64,000 nucleotides of DNA from Polyangiaceae bacterium (GTDB lineage Bacteria; Myxococcota_A; Polyangia; Polyangiales; Polyangiaceae), in NCBI GenBank assembly GCA_025353725.1, contig JANXOF010000060.1:1-64000 (forward strand), given 5' to 3'. Made by a program: the position numbers and the translations under genes. Below, piece by piece: positions 33,173-43,287 of this stretch. A model generated the notes under the pieces. That model saw nothing but the letters and a program-made list of their open reading frames with translations. It was not told where the DNA came from and made no database searches. The first letter of the stretch is position 1; every line of letters begins with the position of its first letter.

Positions 33173-36118
33173 CTACCTTCGAACCTGTTCTCGCGTCACG
33201 CGCAGGACGACTCGCTTGTCGCCGCGTTTGACCGTCACCACCACGTCATCGCGGACCGAACCTGCTAACCGCGCCCGCGCGTCAGCGATGGTTCGAACGC
33301 GCACGCGGTCAACCTCGAAGAGGACATCGTTGGCGAGCAATCCGGCGCGCTCGGCTTCACTTGCCTCGGCGACAGCGACAAGGACGACCTCGGCGGCCTC
33401 CAGACCCGCGGCTGTCTCCCCGAGCGTTACGGCGACGCCGCCTGTCGTCAATGGCTCCGCGCCTTGGGACTCGCGGCGGGTAAGAGTTACGGTGACGCCG
33501 TCCGTGGTGCGCCCAGCCCGCACGCGCACCCCGACCACACGTCCACGGCCGAAGTCAGGTGAATACGCCTCGAGGGTCAAGGCACCCTCCGCAAGTTCAC
33601 CGAGCCGAAACCGCCCCTTGGCATCGGTCACAGCCATCGAAGGCGGCACGGTCGTCGCCGCCGCTACGTACGTCGGAACGGCGTCTCTTGCGACCCGTGC
33701 ACCAGGAATCGGTTCGCCCGACGCGCCTTGCACAACGCCCTCCACGACGCCTTCCTCGCCAAGCTCCACGGACGGAACCTCGGTCGGACGAACGCCGCCG
33801 CGGTCCTCAACTGTCACGTCGCGCGAGAAGGCCGCGCGGCCTTTCGCGCGAATGCGAAGTCGACCCAAGCCGGGCGCAAGATCGACAAACGTGTAGATTC
33901 CCTGTTTATTGGTCACACCATGCCGCGTGGCCATTTCGGTCTGCAGGGTGACTTCGGCGCCCTCGATCGCAACGCGCCGGTTCGCCCAAACCTCGCCCGT
34001 AAGCGTCTCCGACGGAGCGAGCGCGACGGTGAGGGATTCCGTCTCCGGAGTCGTTACAACGCTCTTCGAGGCACGCCCGGCCGCGCGAACTTCGACGCGC
34101 AAGGCCACGCCCTTCGCGTTGGTGAGCTCGGCTTCTCCGCGGTCGTTCGTAAACGCAGTGACACGCAAGGCGTAGCTCGGTTCGAGAGAGACAGCCGAGA
34201 CCTGAGCGCCGACCATCGGCCTACCGCGCTCGCTCTTCACGGTGACGTTGAGCGGCGATCGTTCTTCCGGGATGGCTATTTCAACGGTCTTTGTGAGGCC
34301 CTCCGCCACGGTGACCTCGACGCGAACCGCGGCCTGCGCGGCGTCCTGATCACGTGAGACGAATACGGTCAGCGTAGCCGGGAGTGACGCGAACGCGAAC
34401 GAGCCATCCGTGCCCGAACGGGTCACGCGTTCGAGCGAACCCCGCGTAGCAAGCACAGTCACGTGCGCCCCAGAGACCCGCGTGCCACGACTGTCGACCA
34501 CCCGCCCGACCAGCGTGCCCCCTCGCGAGAGAACCAGCGACACGCGCGCGTCGCTGTCCGGCAGGAGCGTCACGAGGTCGCTCATCGCTTCGACATACTG
34601 CGGGTGATGCACGAGCGCGCGCACGCGACCCGGCGGAACGGGCTCGGCCACGAACGTACCATCTCTACCCGAGACCCACGGAGCGGCCTTCTCCGCGCGA
34701 ACTTGCGCCGTGGTCTTAGGGACAAAGCCCTCCCACAAACCTTGCGGGATCCCGGCGACGGGCCCGGGCATGACGCCCAACTCGCCCGAGGGCACGAGCG
34801 GTTTTGGTCCGTCCAGCGAAGCCGTAAAGTGCGACTCGCTGAACGAACGCCGCTCGGGATCTTCGTCGATAGGAAGACCCTCGAGGTCCGTTCCCACGAC
34901 GCGGATGGTCGCGCCGTCGACGGGATAGCCGCGCGTGTCGACAATCGTTCCGAGGAGTCGCCCACCCTTCAAAAGAGCGAGGGTAATCCGCGCGGGCGGT
35001 GGGTCTTCGACCCGAAGTGCGCCTAGAGCGACGAATCCATCCGCATGGGCGGCAACCGACGCGGCTCCGTGCGCAATGGGCCCCAACTGCGCGTGCCCGC
35101 GTGGGTCGGTTAGTCCCTCCATAGGGAACGGCGAAAGCCCCGATTCCGCGAGCGTGACGCGCGCGCGCGCGATGCCCTCACGGGAGGCGGCATCCACCAC
35201 GTCCACAGACACCATCATGCCCTGCGCGAGACGGAGCTCAACGAGCTTTTCTTCGCCGCGACCCACCGAGACGTCGAACTCGATCGGCGATACACGTGTA
35301 TCATGCATAGCTCTGAGCGTGTACGAACCAGGGTCAAGATGACCGATGCGGATGCTGCCATCGGCCTCGGTTTCGGAGGCGCGCGCCGGCCAGAGCGAGG
35401 GGGACGCCACGAGCACCCTTGCGCCCGGAACAGGCGCCCCACTTTCCGCGAGAACTTTCACGCGCAGCGCGCCTTGACGCCCCAACGTAACCACGCACGG
35501 TAGCCCCTCGGGAACACGGCGGCGCGTCGCTTCTTCGAAGCCCGGTGCGCGCGCGGTCACGTCGTAACGCCCTTCGCCGAGTCGAACCACACGCGCATGG
35601 CCGGTCGCATCGGTGCGAGCACCTACGGGGAAAGGATCGGAGCCGCGGACTTCGATTTCGGCGAAGGGAACTCCCGCGCCTTGGTCGCCGTTGACGACGA
35701 CGTCGAGCACATGTTCGTCGGCCAGTTCCAGGTCGAGCGTGCGCGGGCCTGTCGTGATAACGACCATCTGCGATGCACGCGCGTGCCCCGCGGCCTCCGC
35801 GACGATCCAGTGCTCGGCATGAGGAAGACGCGTAAGAGTTGCATGTCCTTGCGTGTCCGTCGTGGTGTCACCGGCGTCATGGGCACGACCCTCGAGCAGT
35901 GCGAACGCTCGAACGCGAATTCCTGAAAGCGCAACCTGATCCGCACCCGTGACCCTCACAGTGAGCACCCCGTCGCGATCGCCAAGGGTCTCCGGCACGG
36001 GCAACGCCACGAGCAACGGCTCGAGCGCGCGTGGGCGAAGCGCCGCGCCCGGCCACGTACCTACGTAAAAGAGGCAGAAAAACGCAAGCAGGAGAGACCG
36101 AACGCGCACCAAGGTCAT
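33173..36118 (-). CDS. Surface protein with many carboxypeptidase-regulatory repeats and C-terminal PDZ
   Basis: 981 residues from ATG 36118, with an N-terminal membrane/signal helix (RVRSLLLAFFCLFYVGTWPG). About ten ~80-residue beta-sandwich units follow, each with a GTV/GRV-D--G-PV-GA-V core (GRVVDSRGTRVSGAHVTVLA, GVVQGASGEPIPGARVA), the CarboxypepD_reg/Cna-B-like pattern. The last ~90 residues are a PDZ domain (GLEAAEVVLVAVAEASEAER, AGLLANDVLFEVDRVRV). Probably a long extracytoplasmic rod ending in a peptide-binding domain. It diverges from a vWA lipoprotein gene. Confidence 0.82.
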   Translation of the reverse strand: MTLVRVRSLLLAFFCLFYVGTWPGAALRPRALEPLLVALPVPETLGDRDGVLTVRVTGADQVALSGIRVRAFALLEGRAHDAGDTTTDTQGHATLTRLPHAEHWIVAEAAGHARASQMVVITTGPRTLDLELADEHVLDVVVNGDQGAGVPFAEIEVRGSDPFPVGARTDATGHARVVRLGEGRYDVTARAPGFEEATRRRVPEGLPCVVTLGRQGALRVKVLAESGAPVPGARVLVASPSLWPARASETEADGSIRIGHLDPGSYTLRAMHDTRVSPIEFDVSVGRGEEKLVELRLAQGMMVSVDVVDAASREGIARARVTLAESGLSPFPMEGLTDPRGHAQLGPIAHGAASVAAHADGFVALGALRVEDPPPARITLALLKGGRLLGTIVDTRGYPVDGATIRVVGTDLEGLPIDEDPERRSFSESHFTASLDGPKPLVPSGELGVMPGPVAGIPQGLWEGFVPKTTAQVRAEKAAPWVSGRDGTFVAEPVPPGRVRALVHHPQYVEAMSDLVTLLPDSDARVSLVLSRGGTLVGRVVDSRGTRVSGAHVTVLATRGSLERVTRSGTDGSFAFASLPATLTVFVSRDQDAAQAAVRVEVTVAEGLTKTVEIAIPEERSPLNVTVKSERGRPMVGAQVSAVSLEPSYALRVTAFTNDRGEAELTNAKGVALRVEVRAAGRASKSVVTTPETESLTVALAPSETLTGEVWANRRVAIEGAEVTLQTEMATRHGVTNKQGIYTFVDLAPGLGRLRIRAKGRAAFSRDVTVEDRGGVRPTEVPSVELGEEGVVEGVVQGASGEPIPGARVARDAVPTYVAAATTVPPSMAVTDAKGRFRLGELAEGALTLEAYSPDFGRGRVVGVRVRAGRTTDGVTVTLTRRESQGAEPLTTGGVAVTLGETAAGLEAAEVVLVAVAEASEAERAGLLANDVLFEVDRVRVRTIADARARLAGSVRDDVVVTVKRGDKRVVLRVTREQVRR

Positions 36119-36200
36119 GAAGTGGGTAAAAGTGGGCAACGCCGGGATCCGCCACTTCCGTTATGTCGCTGCCCCGACCCTTTCTGCTACTTTTTTTCGA

Positions 36201-37433
36201 GTGAACGACAGCGCGCTCGCCTTTAGACCGCTCGGCGACAGAAGTGCGAGGCCGCGGCGAAAGGGCAGCTCGACTCGGTCTCTCTTATCCTCGTTCGCCG
36301 CCCTGCTGGTGGTCTTCGCAGGCTGCGGGAGCCCAAGGCCCGCTCCCTCGGGAAGCGCTTCGAGTGGCGGTGCCTCAGGGTCCGTGAGCAGCGGCGGCCC
36401 GCTCGGGTTCCGCGATGGCGGCATAAGTACCAAACCGCCGGGCTGTGGCCAGAAAGCCGATGGAAGCTTTTGCGACTGCGTCGACGTTCCGCTTTTTGCA
36501 GAGCCCCCGAACATGTATTTCGTGCTCGATCGCTCTGGAAGCATGGCCCAGGAGGACAAGTGGTCGAAGGTCCGCGTCGTCGTCGCGCAGATCTTCCGGA
36601 GCCTGGGTCCGCGTGCGAACTTCGGCGTCTCGGTGTTTCCAGGGCTCGAAGCAAATTCGTGCACGCCCGCTCGCGAGGTCGTTCCGCTGAGTCCGGGGGA
36701 TCCTCCCGGCTCCACCGACGGGCCCACGACTACAAAACTTCTCACGACCACGTCGACCGCACCCGAAGGCGGAACGCCGACGGCGCAAGCCCTTCGTGCA
36801 GCTCTCGATGCGCTGCGGAAAGCGAAGGGAAAGTCGTTCGTCATTCTCGCGACGGACGGCGGCCCCAACTGCAATGCGGCCGCCGTCTGCAACGTCGACC
36901 AATGCATGCCCAACATCGACAACGTGCCAGGGTGTTCGCCGAGCGGTGCGAGTTGCTGCGACCCTCCGAACGGCGCGCGTGAGTCTTGCCTCGACGCAGG
37001 CCCGACGTTGAGCGCCGTCACCGCATTGAAGAACGCGGGGTTTCCTGTCTACGTCATCGGGCTACCTGGGACGGCCGCCTATGCGAGCCTCCTCGACCAA
37101 GTGGCACTGAGCGGGGGTACTGCCCTCGCGGGGTCGCCAAAGTATTACGCGGTGGCGTCGACCGCGGACAACACGGCGCTGCTCAAGGCGCTAAAACAAA
37201 TCGCGGCGAAGATCGTCGCGACGTGCGAGTTCAAACTGACGTCGGAGCCTTCGCAAGCGAACTTGGTCAACGTCTATCTCGACGAGGTCGTCCTCCCGAA
37301 AGATCAGGTCAACGGCTGGACGATCAACGGCGCGACGGTCACGCTCGTCGGCCAAACGTGCGCCAAAGTGCTTTCCGGCGAAGTCCTCGACGTTCGCATC
37401 ATCACGGGCTGCCCGACGACAGAGCCGCGCTAA
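36201..37433 (+). CDS. von Willebrand factor A domain lipoprotein
   Basis: 410 residues from GTG 36201; the frame extends to an ATG at 36117 but that would overlap the divergent gene. Lipobox VVFAGC, Gly/Ser-rich spacer, then a vWA domain with MIDAS DRSGS in MYFVLDRSGSMAQEDKW, VILATDGGPNC and GGTPTAQALRAALDAL. Many Cys (CNAAAVCNVDQC, CSPSGASCCDPP) suggest disulfides. Metal-dependent protein or matrix binding at the cell surface is likely. Common type in myxobacteria. Confidence 0.83.
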   Translation: MNDSALAFRPLGDRSARPRRKGSSTRSLLSSFAALLVVFAGCGSPRPAPSGSASSGGASGSVSSGGPLGFRDGGISTKPPGCGQKADGSFCDCVDVPLFAEPPNMYFVLDRSGSMAQEDKWSKVRVVVAQIFRSLGPRANFGVSVFPGLEANSCTPAREVVPLSPGDPPGSTDGPTTTKLLTTTSTAPEGGTPTAQALRAALDALRKAKGKSFVILATDGGPNCNAAAVCNVDQCMPNIDNVPGCSPSGASCCDPPNGARESCLDAGPTLSAVTALKNAGFPVYVIGLPGTAAYASLLDQVALSGGTALAGSPKYYAVASTADNTALLKALKQIAAKIVATCEFKLTSEPSQANLVNVYLDEVVLPKDQVNGWTINGATVTLVGQTCAKVLSGEVLDVRIITGCPTTEPR

Positions 37434-37484
37434 CGCATCTCGCGCGTTGCGCGTCTAGCATGGCGGTGCGATCGTACGGCCTCC

Positions 37485-38225
37485 ATGGCAGGTTTATGGT
37501 CGGCGTCGGCGAGATCTCACGGTTCGGCACCCGAAGCCCCGCCCCCGGTCGCGCCGCCGGCTCACTCCCACTTTCTGGTAGGCGAGTGGCGAACGCTCAT
37601 ACGGCTTCCGCTTCTGCTCGCGAGGACTCCGCAGTTGGCTCGGGCGCCGCGCGGGAACGGTTCACTCGTCATCGACATTCCGGGGTGGACCGCACCTGAA
37701 GTGAGCATGGCTCCGCTCCGCGCTTTTTTGCGCTCGAAGGGACACGATGCGCATGGGTGGGGCATGGGGACGAACCGTGGCCGCCCTGAATCCGACGCTC
37801 TCCTGCTGGCGAAAAAAGTAGAGACCGCCGCACTAAAAACCGGTCATCCAGTCGCCCTGGTGGGATGGAGCCTCGGCGGCGTCATCGCCCGCGAGGTGGC
37901 TCGTGCCGTGCCGCACGCGGTGGGAAAGGTCGTCACCTTCGGGACGCCGGTCGTAGGTGGACCGACGTACACGGCGGGCGCCGGGTCGTTTGGGGCGCAG
38001 GAATGCCAACGCTTCTCGCGCCGAATTGACGAGCTGGACACAACGCGACCTATCACCACGCCGATTACGGCCATTTTTACGCGACTAGACCGTGTGGTGA
38101 GTTGGTCTGCGTGCCTCGATCGGCGGTCGCCTCATGTTGAGCACGTCGAGGTAAGTTCAACGCACATCGGCATGAGCGTCGACCACGAAGTGTGGCGCGT
38201 CGTCGCCGAACGTCTGGCCGCGTAA
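37485..38225 (+). CDS. Alpha/beta hydrolase (lipase-like)
   Basis: 246 residues. Nucleophile elbow GWSLGG with Ser129, Asp after the TAIFTRLDRVVSW strand and His in STHIGM complete a plausible triad. An oxyanion-type LVIDIPGW lies at the expected place. The first ~55 residues are Pro-rich and may be a linker or a mis-set start. It resembles small bacterial lipases/esterases of the PGAP1/triacylglycerol lipase kind. No operon partner overlap. Confidence 0.82.
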   Translation: MAGLWSASARSHGSAPEAPPPVAPPAHSHFLVGEWRTLIRLPLLLARTPQLARAPRGNGSLVIDIPGWTAPEVSMAPLRAFLRSKGHDAHGWGMGTNRGRPESDALLLAKKVETAALKTGHPVALVGWSLGGVIAREVARAVPHAVGKVVTFGTPVVGGPTYTAGAGSFGAQECQRFSRRIDELDTTRPITTPITAIFTRLDRVVSWSACLDRRSPHVEHVEVSSTHIGMSVDHEVWRVVAERLAA

Positions 38226-38909
38226 ACGATAGTTCAACGTCCAGAATGGTCGTACACCGCAGCGCGCAGGCGTTCATACGTCTGGCGCCGAACAGAGCCA
38301 ACCGGACGTACGACAAAGCCACTTCGCTTCGCTTCTGGCGCCAGAAAACTAGAGTTGTTCATGCGCTTTAACGTTGTCGAAGTAAACAGCCGTACTTGCA
38401 CTCGCTCCCGCTTCCAACAACATTCCGTCATTTAGCTTCAGCCCATTCGGTTCAAAACTATTCGGAATGGCCTGTTCGACAGCCACGCTGTCATCCACTT
38501 TAAGTGGTAGCTTTCCGCCCCGATAGAGCGGCGAAAAACACGATCGTGACGTGCTGAAACCTATCAAAGTCGAACCGTAAAGGGGCTCGCGTTGGGTACG
38601 TGCCCGCGGCACTGTCGCCATCCGCAAGATACGTCGCCCATTAAGCGACACCCGAATCCAAACGACTGTGCGGCGATCTGCGCTTGTTCCTCTCCTACCT
38701 GCACAAGTCGGAACGAGAGAACGTTGATCTCTCACGCGGTCAAGCGCTCCAGACCTTCTTTGATGAACGAACCCGATCGTAAACCGACCACGGACGCGTT
38801 CGACAGTGGCGGTTTGTAGGACATGGAAGCGACCGGAAAGGGTTGTGAACGGACGGCGACTCGACCTGCACGCGTCGTAGTCGCCATCTCCGTTGAGAGC
38901 GGCGTGAAC
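38226..38909. other. 684-bp stretch without an intact gene; remnant at 38349-38600 (minus)
   Basis: No intact gene. Reverse-strand frames near 38349-38600 give pieces such as RFQHVTIVF, LPLKVDDSVAVEQAIPNSFE and STAVYFDNVK separated by frame changes, reminiscent of a concanavalin/LamG-like domain (typical ...W-HV-VF..., ...VYFDNV...). It is probably a decayed C-terminus of a secreted protein. The remainder shows nothing gene-like. Confidence 0.35.
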
Positions 38910-41174
38910 CTAGAAGTTGAAGTAGCCGTTCATCGCGGCGTCGATGCGTGACACGAGTTCGGCGGTTTCGGCCGCATCCGACGCGTCAACGATCGCAGGC
39001 TGTCCCGCAACAATGGTTTTACGCGCCTCGGTGAGCACGGCGAGCGCCGCGGGGATTTGCATCTTTTTCAGCACGGCAACAGCGATGCGCCGCGTCGCGA
39101 ACGACCGAAACTTGTCGAGGTTCACCAGGTTCCCGCGCAGCTCGGCGATGAGGATCGGCGTGACGGTCGCGTCGATCGGCGCGTCCGCCAGGAAGCCGCC
39201 AGAGTTGCCCGCCACTTTTCGCTTCTCAGGCGCGTCCAAGTACATGCGCGCGAAAACATTGGCTGTCGCTTGGTCGACGCGCGCCGGAATGAACCCGCGC
39301 GCGGTAAGGTCACCGCCCACTCGAAGGTCAGACATGAGGTACGTGAACGCTTGACTGCGCTGGGCCGGGGTACCGGCTTTGACCCACTTGAGAAGCGTAT
39401 TCAGACGACCATTCGGAGCGCCCGCGCTTGTACCCTTGAGGAACTCGCCAAGAACCTTTTGATAGCCTGGACCATCGGTACCGTTCAGCGGGTCCGCGCC
39501 GACATCGAAAGTCGCGCACGTGGGGTCCGTGCGCACGTCACCGTCGGTGCAGAAAGGCTGCGTCGGCAGGTCCTTGCTTAGGTCGTAGAGGTAACGAACC
39601 GCCGCGACGTCGTAGGGCTGCGGCTTATCAATCGGGCCGACACTCGGGTCAAACGTGTTGCTGTACTCCATGACACTGGAAGACGGCGCGACCAGCGAGC
39701 CCTTGAAGTTGTGGCGCAGGCCTAGCGTGTGACCGACCTCGTGATTGATAACCTCCGTGATGTAAGCCTCGAAGAGCTCCTTCTTCGTGCGGCGCGCGGC
39801 GCCACCTGGCGCGGGGGCCTCACCGGCGTCGCGTGCGTCGCGGAGGAAAGCGCTGGTGGTCGGTTTCATGCAAAGTGCCTGCATGCGCATGCCTCCCCAC
39901 GTAAGACTCATCCGAGACGCGGCGCCTGCCTCGGGCGACTTCACGGCCCCGGCCGCACCGGGCGCGGCGTCGTCGGGAAAGGCGTCCACCGAGGTCAGCC
40001 ACGTCGCGTTGAAGTACACACTTGCACCACGGATTTCACCCGTGTTCGGGTTCGCGCGCCAGTTGGCAAACGCGAATTGGTTCGTCGGATCGGCGTCGAA
40101 GACGATATAGTTTTTGTCGTCGTCGGCATAAGAATCTTGGGCCGTGGCGACGCTTGCTTCGAGCACCTTGAAGCCGAACGCGGCATTCCAATTCTCTATG
40201 CCTTTTTTCGCGGCATCGACAATGTCGTAGGCGGCAAGCTTAGGGTCGTCTTTGACTTTAAGGAACTGGTCCGAGAGCAGCCACTTGATGGGCTTCATAC
40301 CGGGATGGATATTCCACTTGGCGGCGGTCTCGATCTTCGTTCCCGTGTTCTTCACAATGCGCGCGTCAGAACGGAAGAAGTAGTCGGTAACCTTACCCTG
40401 GGCGTCCGCGACAAGGTTCGTCGGCGTGTAGTTTGGGCTCTCCTCGTAGCGTCGGAGGGCGATTCCGAGGGTCCCCGAAATTTTGAACGCATTTCCCTCT
40501 TCACTAATGGGCATGTCCGTGCTGCCGCCTGTAAAGACTTGCTCGAACGTCACGCCATCCGCGACCGTGCGGAAGTTTTGCATGAACGAAAGGTCGACCT
40601 GCACGTGAGCGATTCCAGGTGCTCCCACTGGGGCAAAGGCGTCCGCGAGAAGTCCGAAGCGGTTGAGCCCCGCAGCCGGGTCAAACAGCACGTACTCGCT
40701 CGCATCCGCGTTCGAGAGAAACTTCGAGTCCTCGACAAGCGGATACGCCTCGACGATCAGCGTCGGGTCGAAGGTGTCCGACGTCGCGATTCCGTCCGAA
40801 GCGTCGAAGACGAAGAGCTTTCCGTTTTGGACGCGGAACGTGACAACCTTGACCCCGAGGGAGCGCGCCGCGCCGCCGCTAATCGCGCCCGGGTAGATAT
40901 CTTTGGCATACGCACTCAAAAACCACTTCTGACCGAGCTCGCGTTTGCGAATGGCGAGGTAGAACGAAGACGCCCGGGTCCCGGGTAAGGCGGCAGGTCG
41001 AAGGCTCGTCGCCTTGTCCGAGAGCGGGCGCTCGACGGCGAGGAACGCGCCATCCTGCGCAACGGGTTCGGGACCGGATTCGACAGAGCCGGCCGCGCCA
41101 CACCCTGAGACCATCGCGACGGGCCCGAAGGCGGCAGTAAGACAGAGGATGGCAACGGTAGAGACTTTGCGCAT
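38910..41174 (-). CDS. Zinc metalloprotease lipoprotein (HExxHxxGLRH)
   Basis: 754 residues from ATG 41174. Signal/lipobox AMVSGC (Cys25). The active site is HEVGHTLGLRH (478-488), the HExxHxxGxxH zinc motif of metzincins, followed by a NFKGS and a Met-turn-like VMEYSNTF. The N-terminal ~450 residues contain beta structure (IAHVQVDLSFMQNFR, WNAAFGFKVLEA), as in the DUF5117-type extracellular metalloproteases; the C-terminal part is helical. Probably anchored to the outer surface and degrades extracellular protein. Monocistronic. Confidence 0.87.
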   Translation of the reverse strand: MRKVSTVAILCLTAAFGPVAMVSGCGAAGSVESGPEPVAQDGAFLAVERPLSDKATSLRPAALPGTRASSFYLAIRKRELGQKWFLSAYAKDIYPGAISGGAARSLGVKVVTFRVQNGKLFVFDASDGIATSDTFDPTLIVEAYPLVEDSKFLSNADASEYVLFDPAAGLNRFGLLADAFAPVGAPGIAHVQVDLSFMQNFRTVADGVTFEQVFTGGSTDMPISEEGNAFKISGTLGIALRRYEESPNYTPTNLVADAQGKVTDYFFRSDARIVKNTGTKIETAAKWNIHPGMKPIKWLLSDQFLKVKDDPKLAAYDIVDAAKKGIENWNAAFGFKVLEASVATAQDSYADDDKNYIVFDADPTNQFAFANWRANPNTGEIRGASVYFNATWLTSVDAFPDDAAPGAAGAVKSPEAGAASRMSLTWGGMRMQALCMKPTTSAFLRDARDAGEAPAPGGAARRTKKELFEAYITEVINHEVGHTLGLRHNFKGSLVAPSSSVMEYSNTFDPSVGPIDKPQPYDVAAVRYLYDLSKDLPTQPFCTDGDVRTDPTCATFDVGADPLNGTDGPGYQKVLGEFLKGTSAGAPNGRLNTLLKWVKAGTPAQRSQAFTYLMSDLRVGGDLTARGFIPARVDQATANVFARMYLDAPEKRKVAGNSGGFLADAPIDATVTPILIAELRGNLVNLDKFRSFATRRIAVAVLKKMQIPAALAVLTEARKTIVAGQPAIVDASDAAETAELVSRIDAAMNGYFNF

Positions 41175-41425
41175 TGAATGAGCTCCGTGGCTGGTTCGAG
41201 CCGAGTGAAGGCCAGTCATTGACGCGAGAAAGTTTCACCGTCAAGGCGCCCACCTCGCGCCACAACTCTTCGACCAACGTCTTCAAGCACATAGAATCAA
41301 AGGGAAAAGCCGCAGCATGCAGGGACCATGCGGGAACCGACTCTTCGGTCGGGACGCGTTCGAGACGCGAGAAGAGGCATACCGAAAAGGAGTCCTGGCG
41401 CGCGCACTGAAGTACGGTTCTCCAA

Positions 41426-42202
41426 ATGACGCCGCGGAATGATCGCGCGCTGGCGCTTTCGGCCTTCTGTCTCGAGCTCGAAACCCACCGGCGCACCCCG
41501 GAGGGCCGCGTGCGTGACGCCGATGCGTTTCTCCAATTTTACTTCCGGCGCGACGGCGAGGAAGGCGCGGCGACGGACCGGGTCTTCCTGCATCTTCCTC
41601 CCGAGGTGCGAGGGCCAATCATTTCCGCTTGGCGCATCCGCGGTTTGAAAAGCGCGCTTCGCGACGATGACGACCGCGTGCGCGCTGTCATCCACGACGC
41701 GCTCGACGCGGGCGATCTTGACGCCGCAGCGTTCGAGAGTGGGCTCACGGCGACGACCGTCATCGACTACCTGCCTCTCGTCGAGTGGTGGCGGTTTTGG
41801 CGCGGCGCGGCGCTGCCAAACGCCGCGGTTCAAAAAGCACTCGCGGTCGCCTACGAGCGCAGACTTATCGACGACCGTTCATTTCTAGCGACCGTTGAGG
41901 GACGTAGCGGGAAGCTCAAGGGAACGGATGCCGTCGCCGACACCCTCACCAAGGACGACGTCATCGGTTGGGTACGCGGCATCCACGCCTCTGGCGACGC
42001 GACGCCGTCAGGAATCGTCGCCGCGCGAGGCTGGGAAAAGATGCTCGCGAAAACTTCGCCCGACGCCCTGCTTTCCACGCTCGACGCGTTCGCGCGCAAG
42101 GTTCACCTCGCGCCGGCGAGTGGCCGCCAACCAAGCGCCCCGATGTCATCCCCTTTGACGGCCGACCCATCGCGCGACGACGAACTCACCCCGCATGCGT
42201 AG
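41426..42202 (+). CDS. Protein of unknown function, helical
   Basis: 258 residues, soluble, no signal peptide. Alternates charged and hydrophobic helices (FLQFYFRRDGEEGAATDRVF, YLPLVEWWRFWRGAALP), with a disordered Pro/Ser-rich tail. No domain recognised. The ATG at 41426 has no obvious ribosome site. It is a single gene between the metalloprotease and the YedI-like gene. Confidence 0.6.
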   Translation: MTPRNDRALALSAFCLELETHRRTPEGRVRDADAFLQFYFRRDGEEGAATDRVFLHLPPEVRGPIISAWRIRGLKSALRDDDDRVRAVIHDALDAGDLDAAAFESGLTATTVIDYLPLVEWWRFWRGAALPNAAVQKALAVAYERRLIDDRSFLATVEGRSGKLKGTDAVADTLTKDDVIGWVRGIHASGDATPSGIVAARGWEKMLAKTSPDALLSTLDAFARKVHLAPASGRQPSAPMSSPLTADPSRDDELTPHA

Positions 42203-42319
42203 CGAACGAAGCCAAAGCAACGAGCGTTCCCGTCGTGGGTGCCTTGCTAGCCTTCAGCAGCTCGACCTCATCGGGTACGCTCGTAGCCCGCAACGCGTGG
42301 GCCTTTGAGAACGATTACG

Positions 42320-43258
42320 GTGCCAGGAACAAGCCTTTTCGCTCTCATCGACGACATCGCGTCGATTCTTGACGACGTCGCGACCATGACGAAGGTCGCG
42401 ACGAAAAAGACGGCTGGCGTACTCGGCGACGACCTTGCTCTCAACGCAGAGCAAGTCTCGGGCGTACGCGCGGACCGAGAGCTGCCGGTCGTCTGGGCCG
42501 TCGCGAAGGGCTCTGCACGAAACAAAGCCATTTTGATACCGATCGCGCTGGTACTAAGCGCGGCTGCAACGTGGGCAGTCACTCCGCTTCTGATGATTGG
42601 AGGAGCATTTTTGTGCTTCGAGGGATTCGAAAAAGTTGCTCATCCCTTCCTTTCTTCTCATAAGGCGAAGGACAGCGCGCATACCCAAGTCACCTCGCCA
42701 TCTGTCGTTGTCGAATCAAGCTCCACTCGTCACACGCACGAGAAGAAGGACACGGAAAGCGAGAAAATCAAAGGCGCCGTACGCACGGACTTCATCCTGA
42801 GCGCCGAAATTATTGTCATCTCGCTCGGTAGTATGAAAACCGCTGCGTTTATGACTCAAGTCATCGCGCTCTTCGCGGTCGGCGTGATCATGACCGTTGG
42901 CGTGTACGGCCTTGTTGCAGGTATCGTAAAGCTTGACGACGCCGGACTCGCGCTGTCGAAGCGCGGCGGCCTCGCGAAACGACTTGGCTTGGCGATCCTT
43001 TGGGCTGCACCGCGATTGATGAAGCTGCTCTCGTTCGTCGGCACACTCGCGATGTTTCTCGTCGGCGGCGGCATCCTGGTCCACGGAGTTCCGCAAATCA
43101 AACACGCTTCCAAAGGCCTCGCGTTGCTTGTCGGACCCGCAGGTGCCGTCGTAGCGACCTTGTTCGATGCCCTCACGGGAGTCGTGACCGGCGCGGTGCT
43201 CGTGGCGTTCGCGAGCGTTGTATCCAAGATAGCGCGCTCTGCGAAGACTCGAGACTGA
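42320..43258 (+). CDS. YedI/DUF808-family inner-membrane protein
   Basis: 312 residues from GTG 42320 (VPGTSLFALIDDIASILDDV); the frame reaches TTG 42305. Members open with (A/P)G-SLL-LLDDIA-LLDDV---T, which is seen here, followed by KKTAGVLGDDLALNA and several membrane helices (about 80-110, 170-205, 215-260, 270-300). Family function is unknown in general. Its 3' end is 30 bp from the convergent peptidase gene. Confidence 0.9.
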   Translation: MPGTSLFALIDDIASILDDVATMTKVATKKTAGVLGDDLALNAEQVSGVRADRELPVVWAVAKGSARNKAILIPIALVLSAAATWAVTPLLMIGGAFLCFEGFEKVAHPFLSSHKAKDSAHTQVTSPSVVVESSSTRHTHEKKDTESEKIKGAVRTDFILSAEIIVISLGSMKTAAFMTQVIALFAVGVIMTVGVYGLVAGIVKLDDAGLALSKRGGLAKRLGLAILWAAPRLMKLLSFVGTLAMFLVGGGILVHGVPQIKHASKGLALLVGPAGAVVATLFDALTGVVTGAVLVAFASVVSKIARSAKTRD

Positions 43259-43287
43259 AGCGGTATGCCGGCTAATGGATAGGCCAA

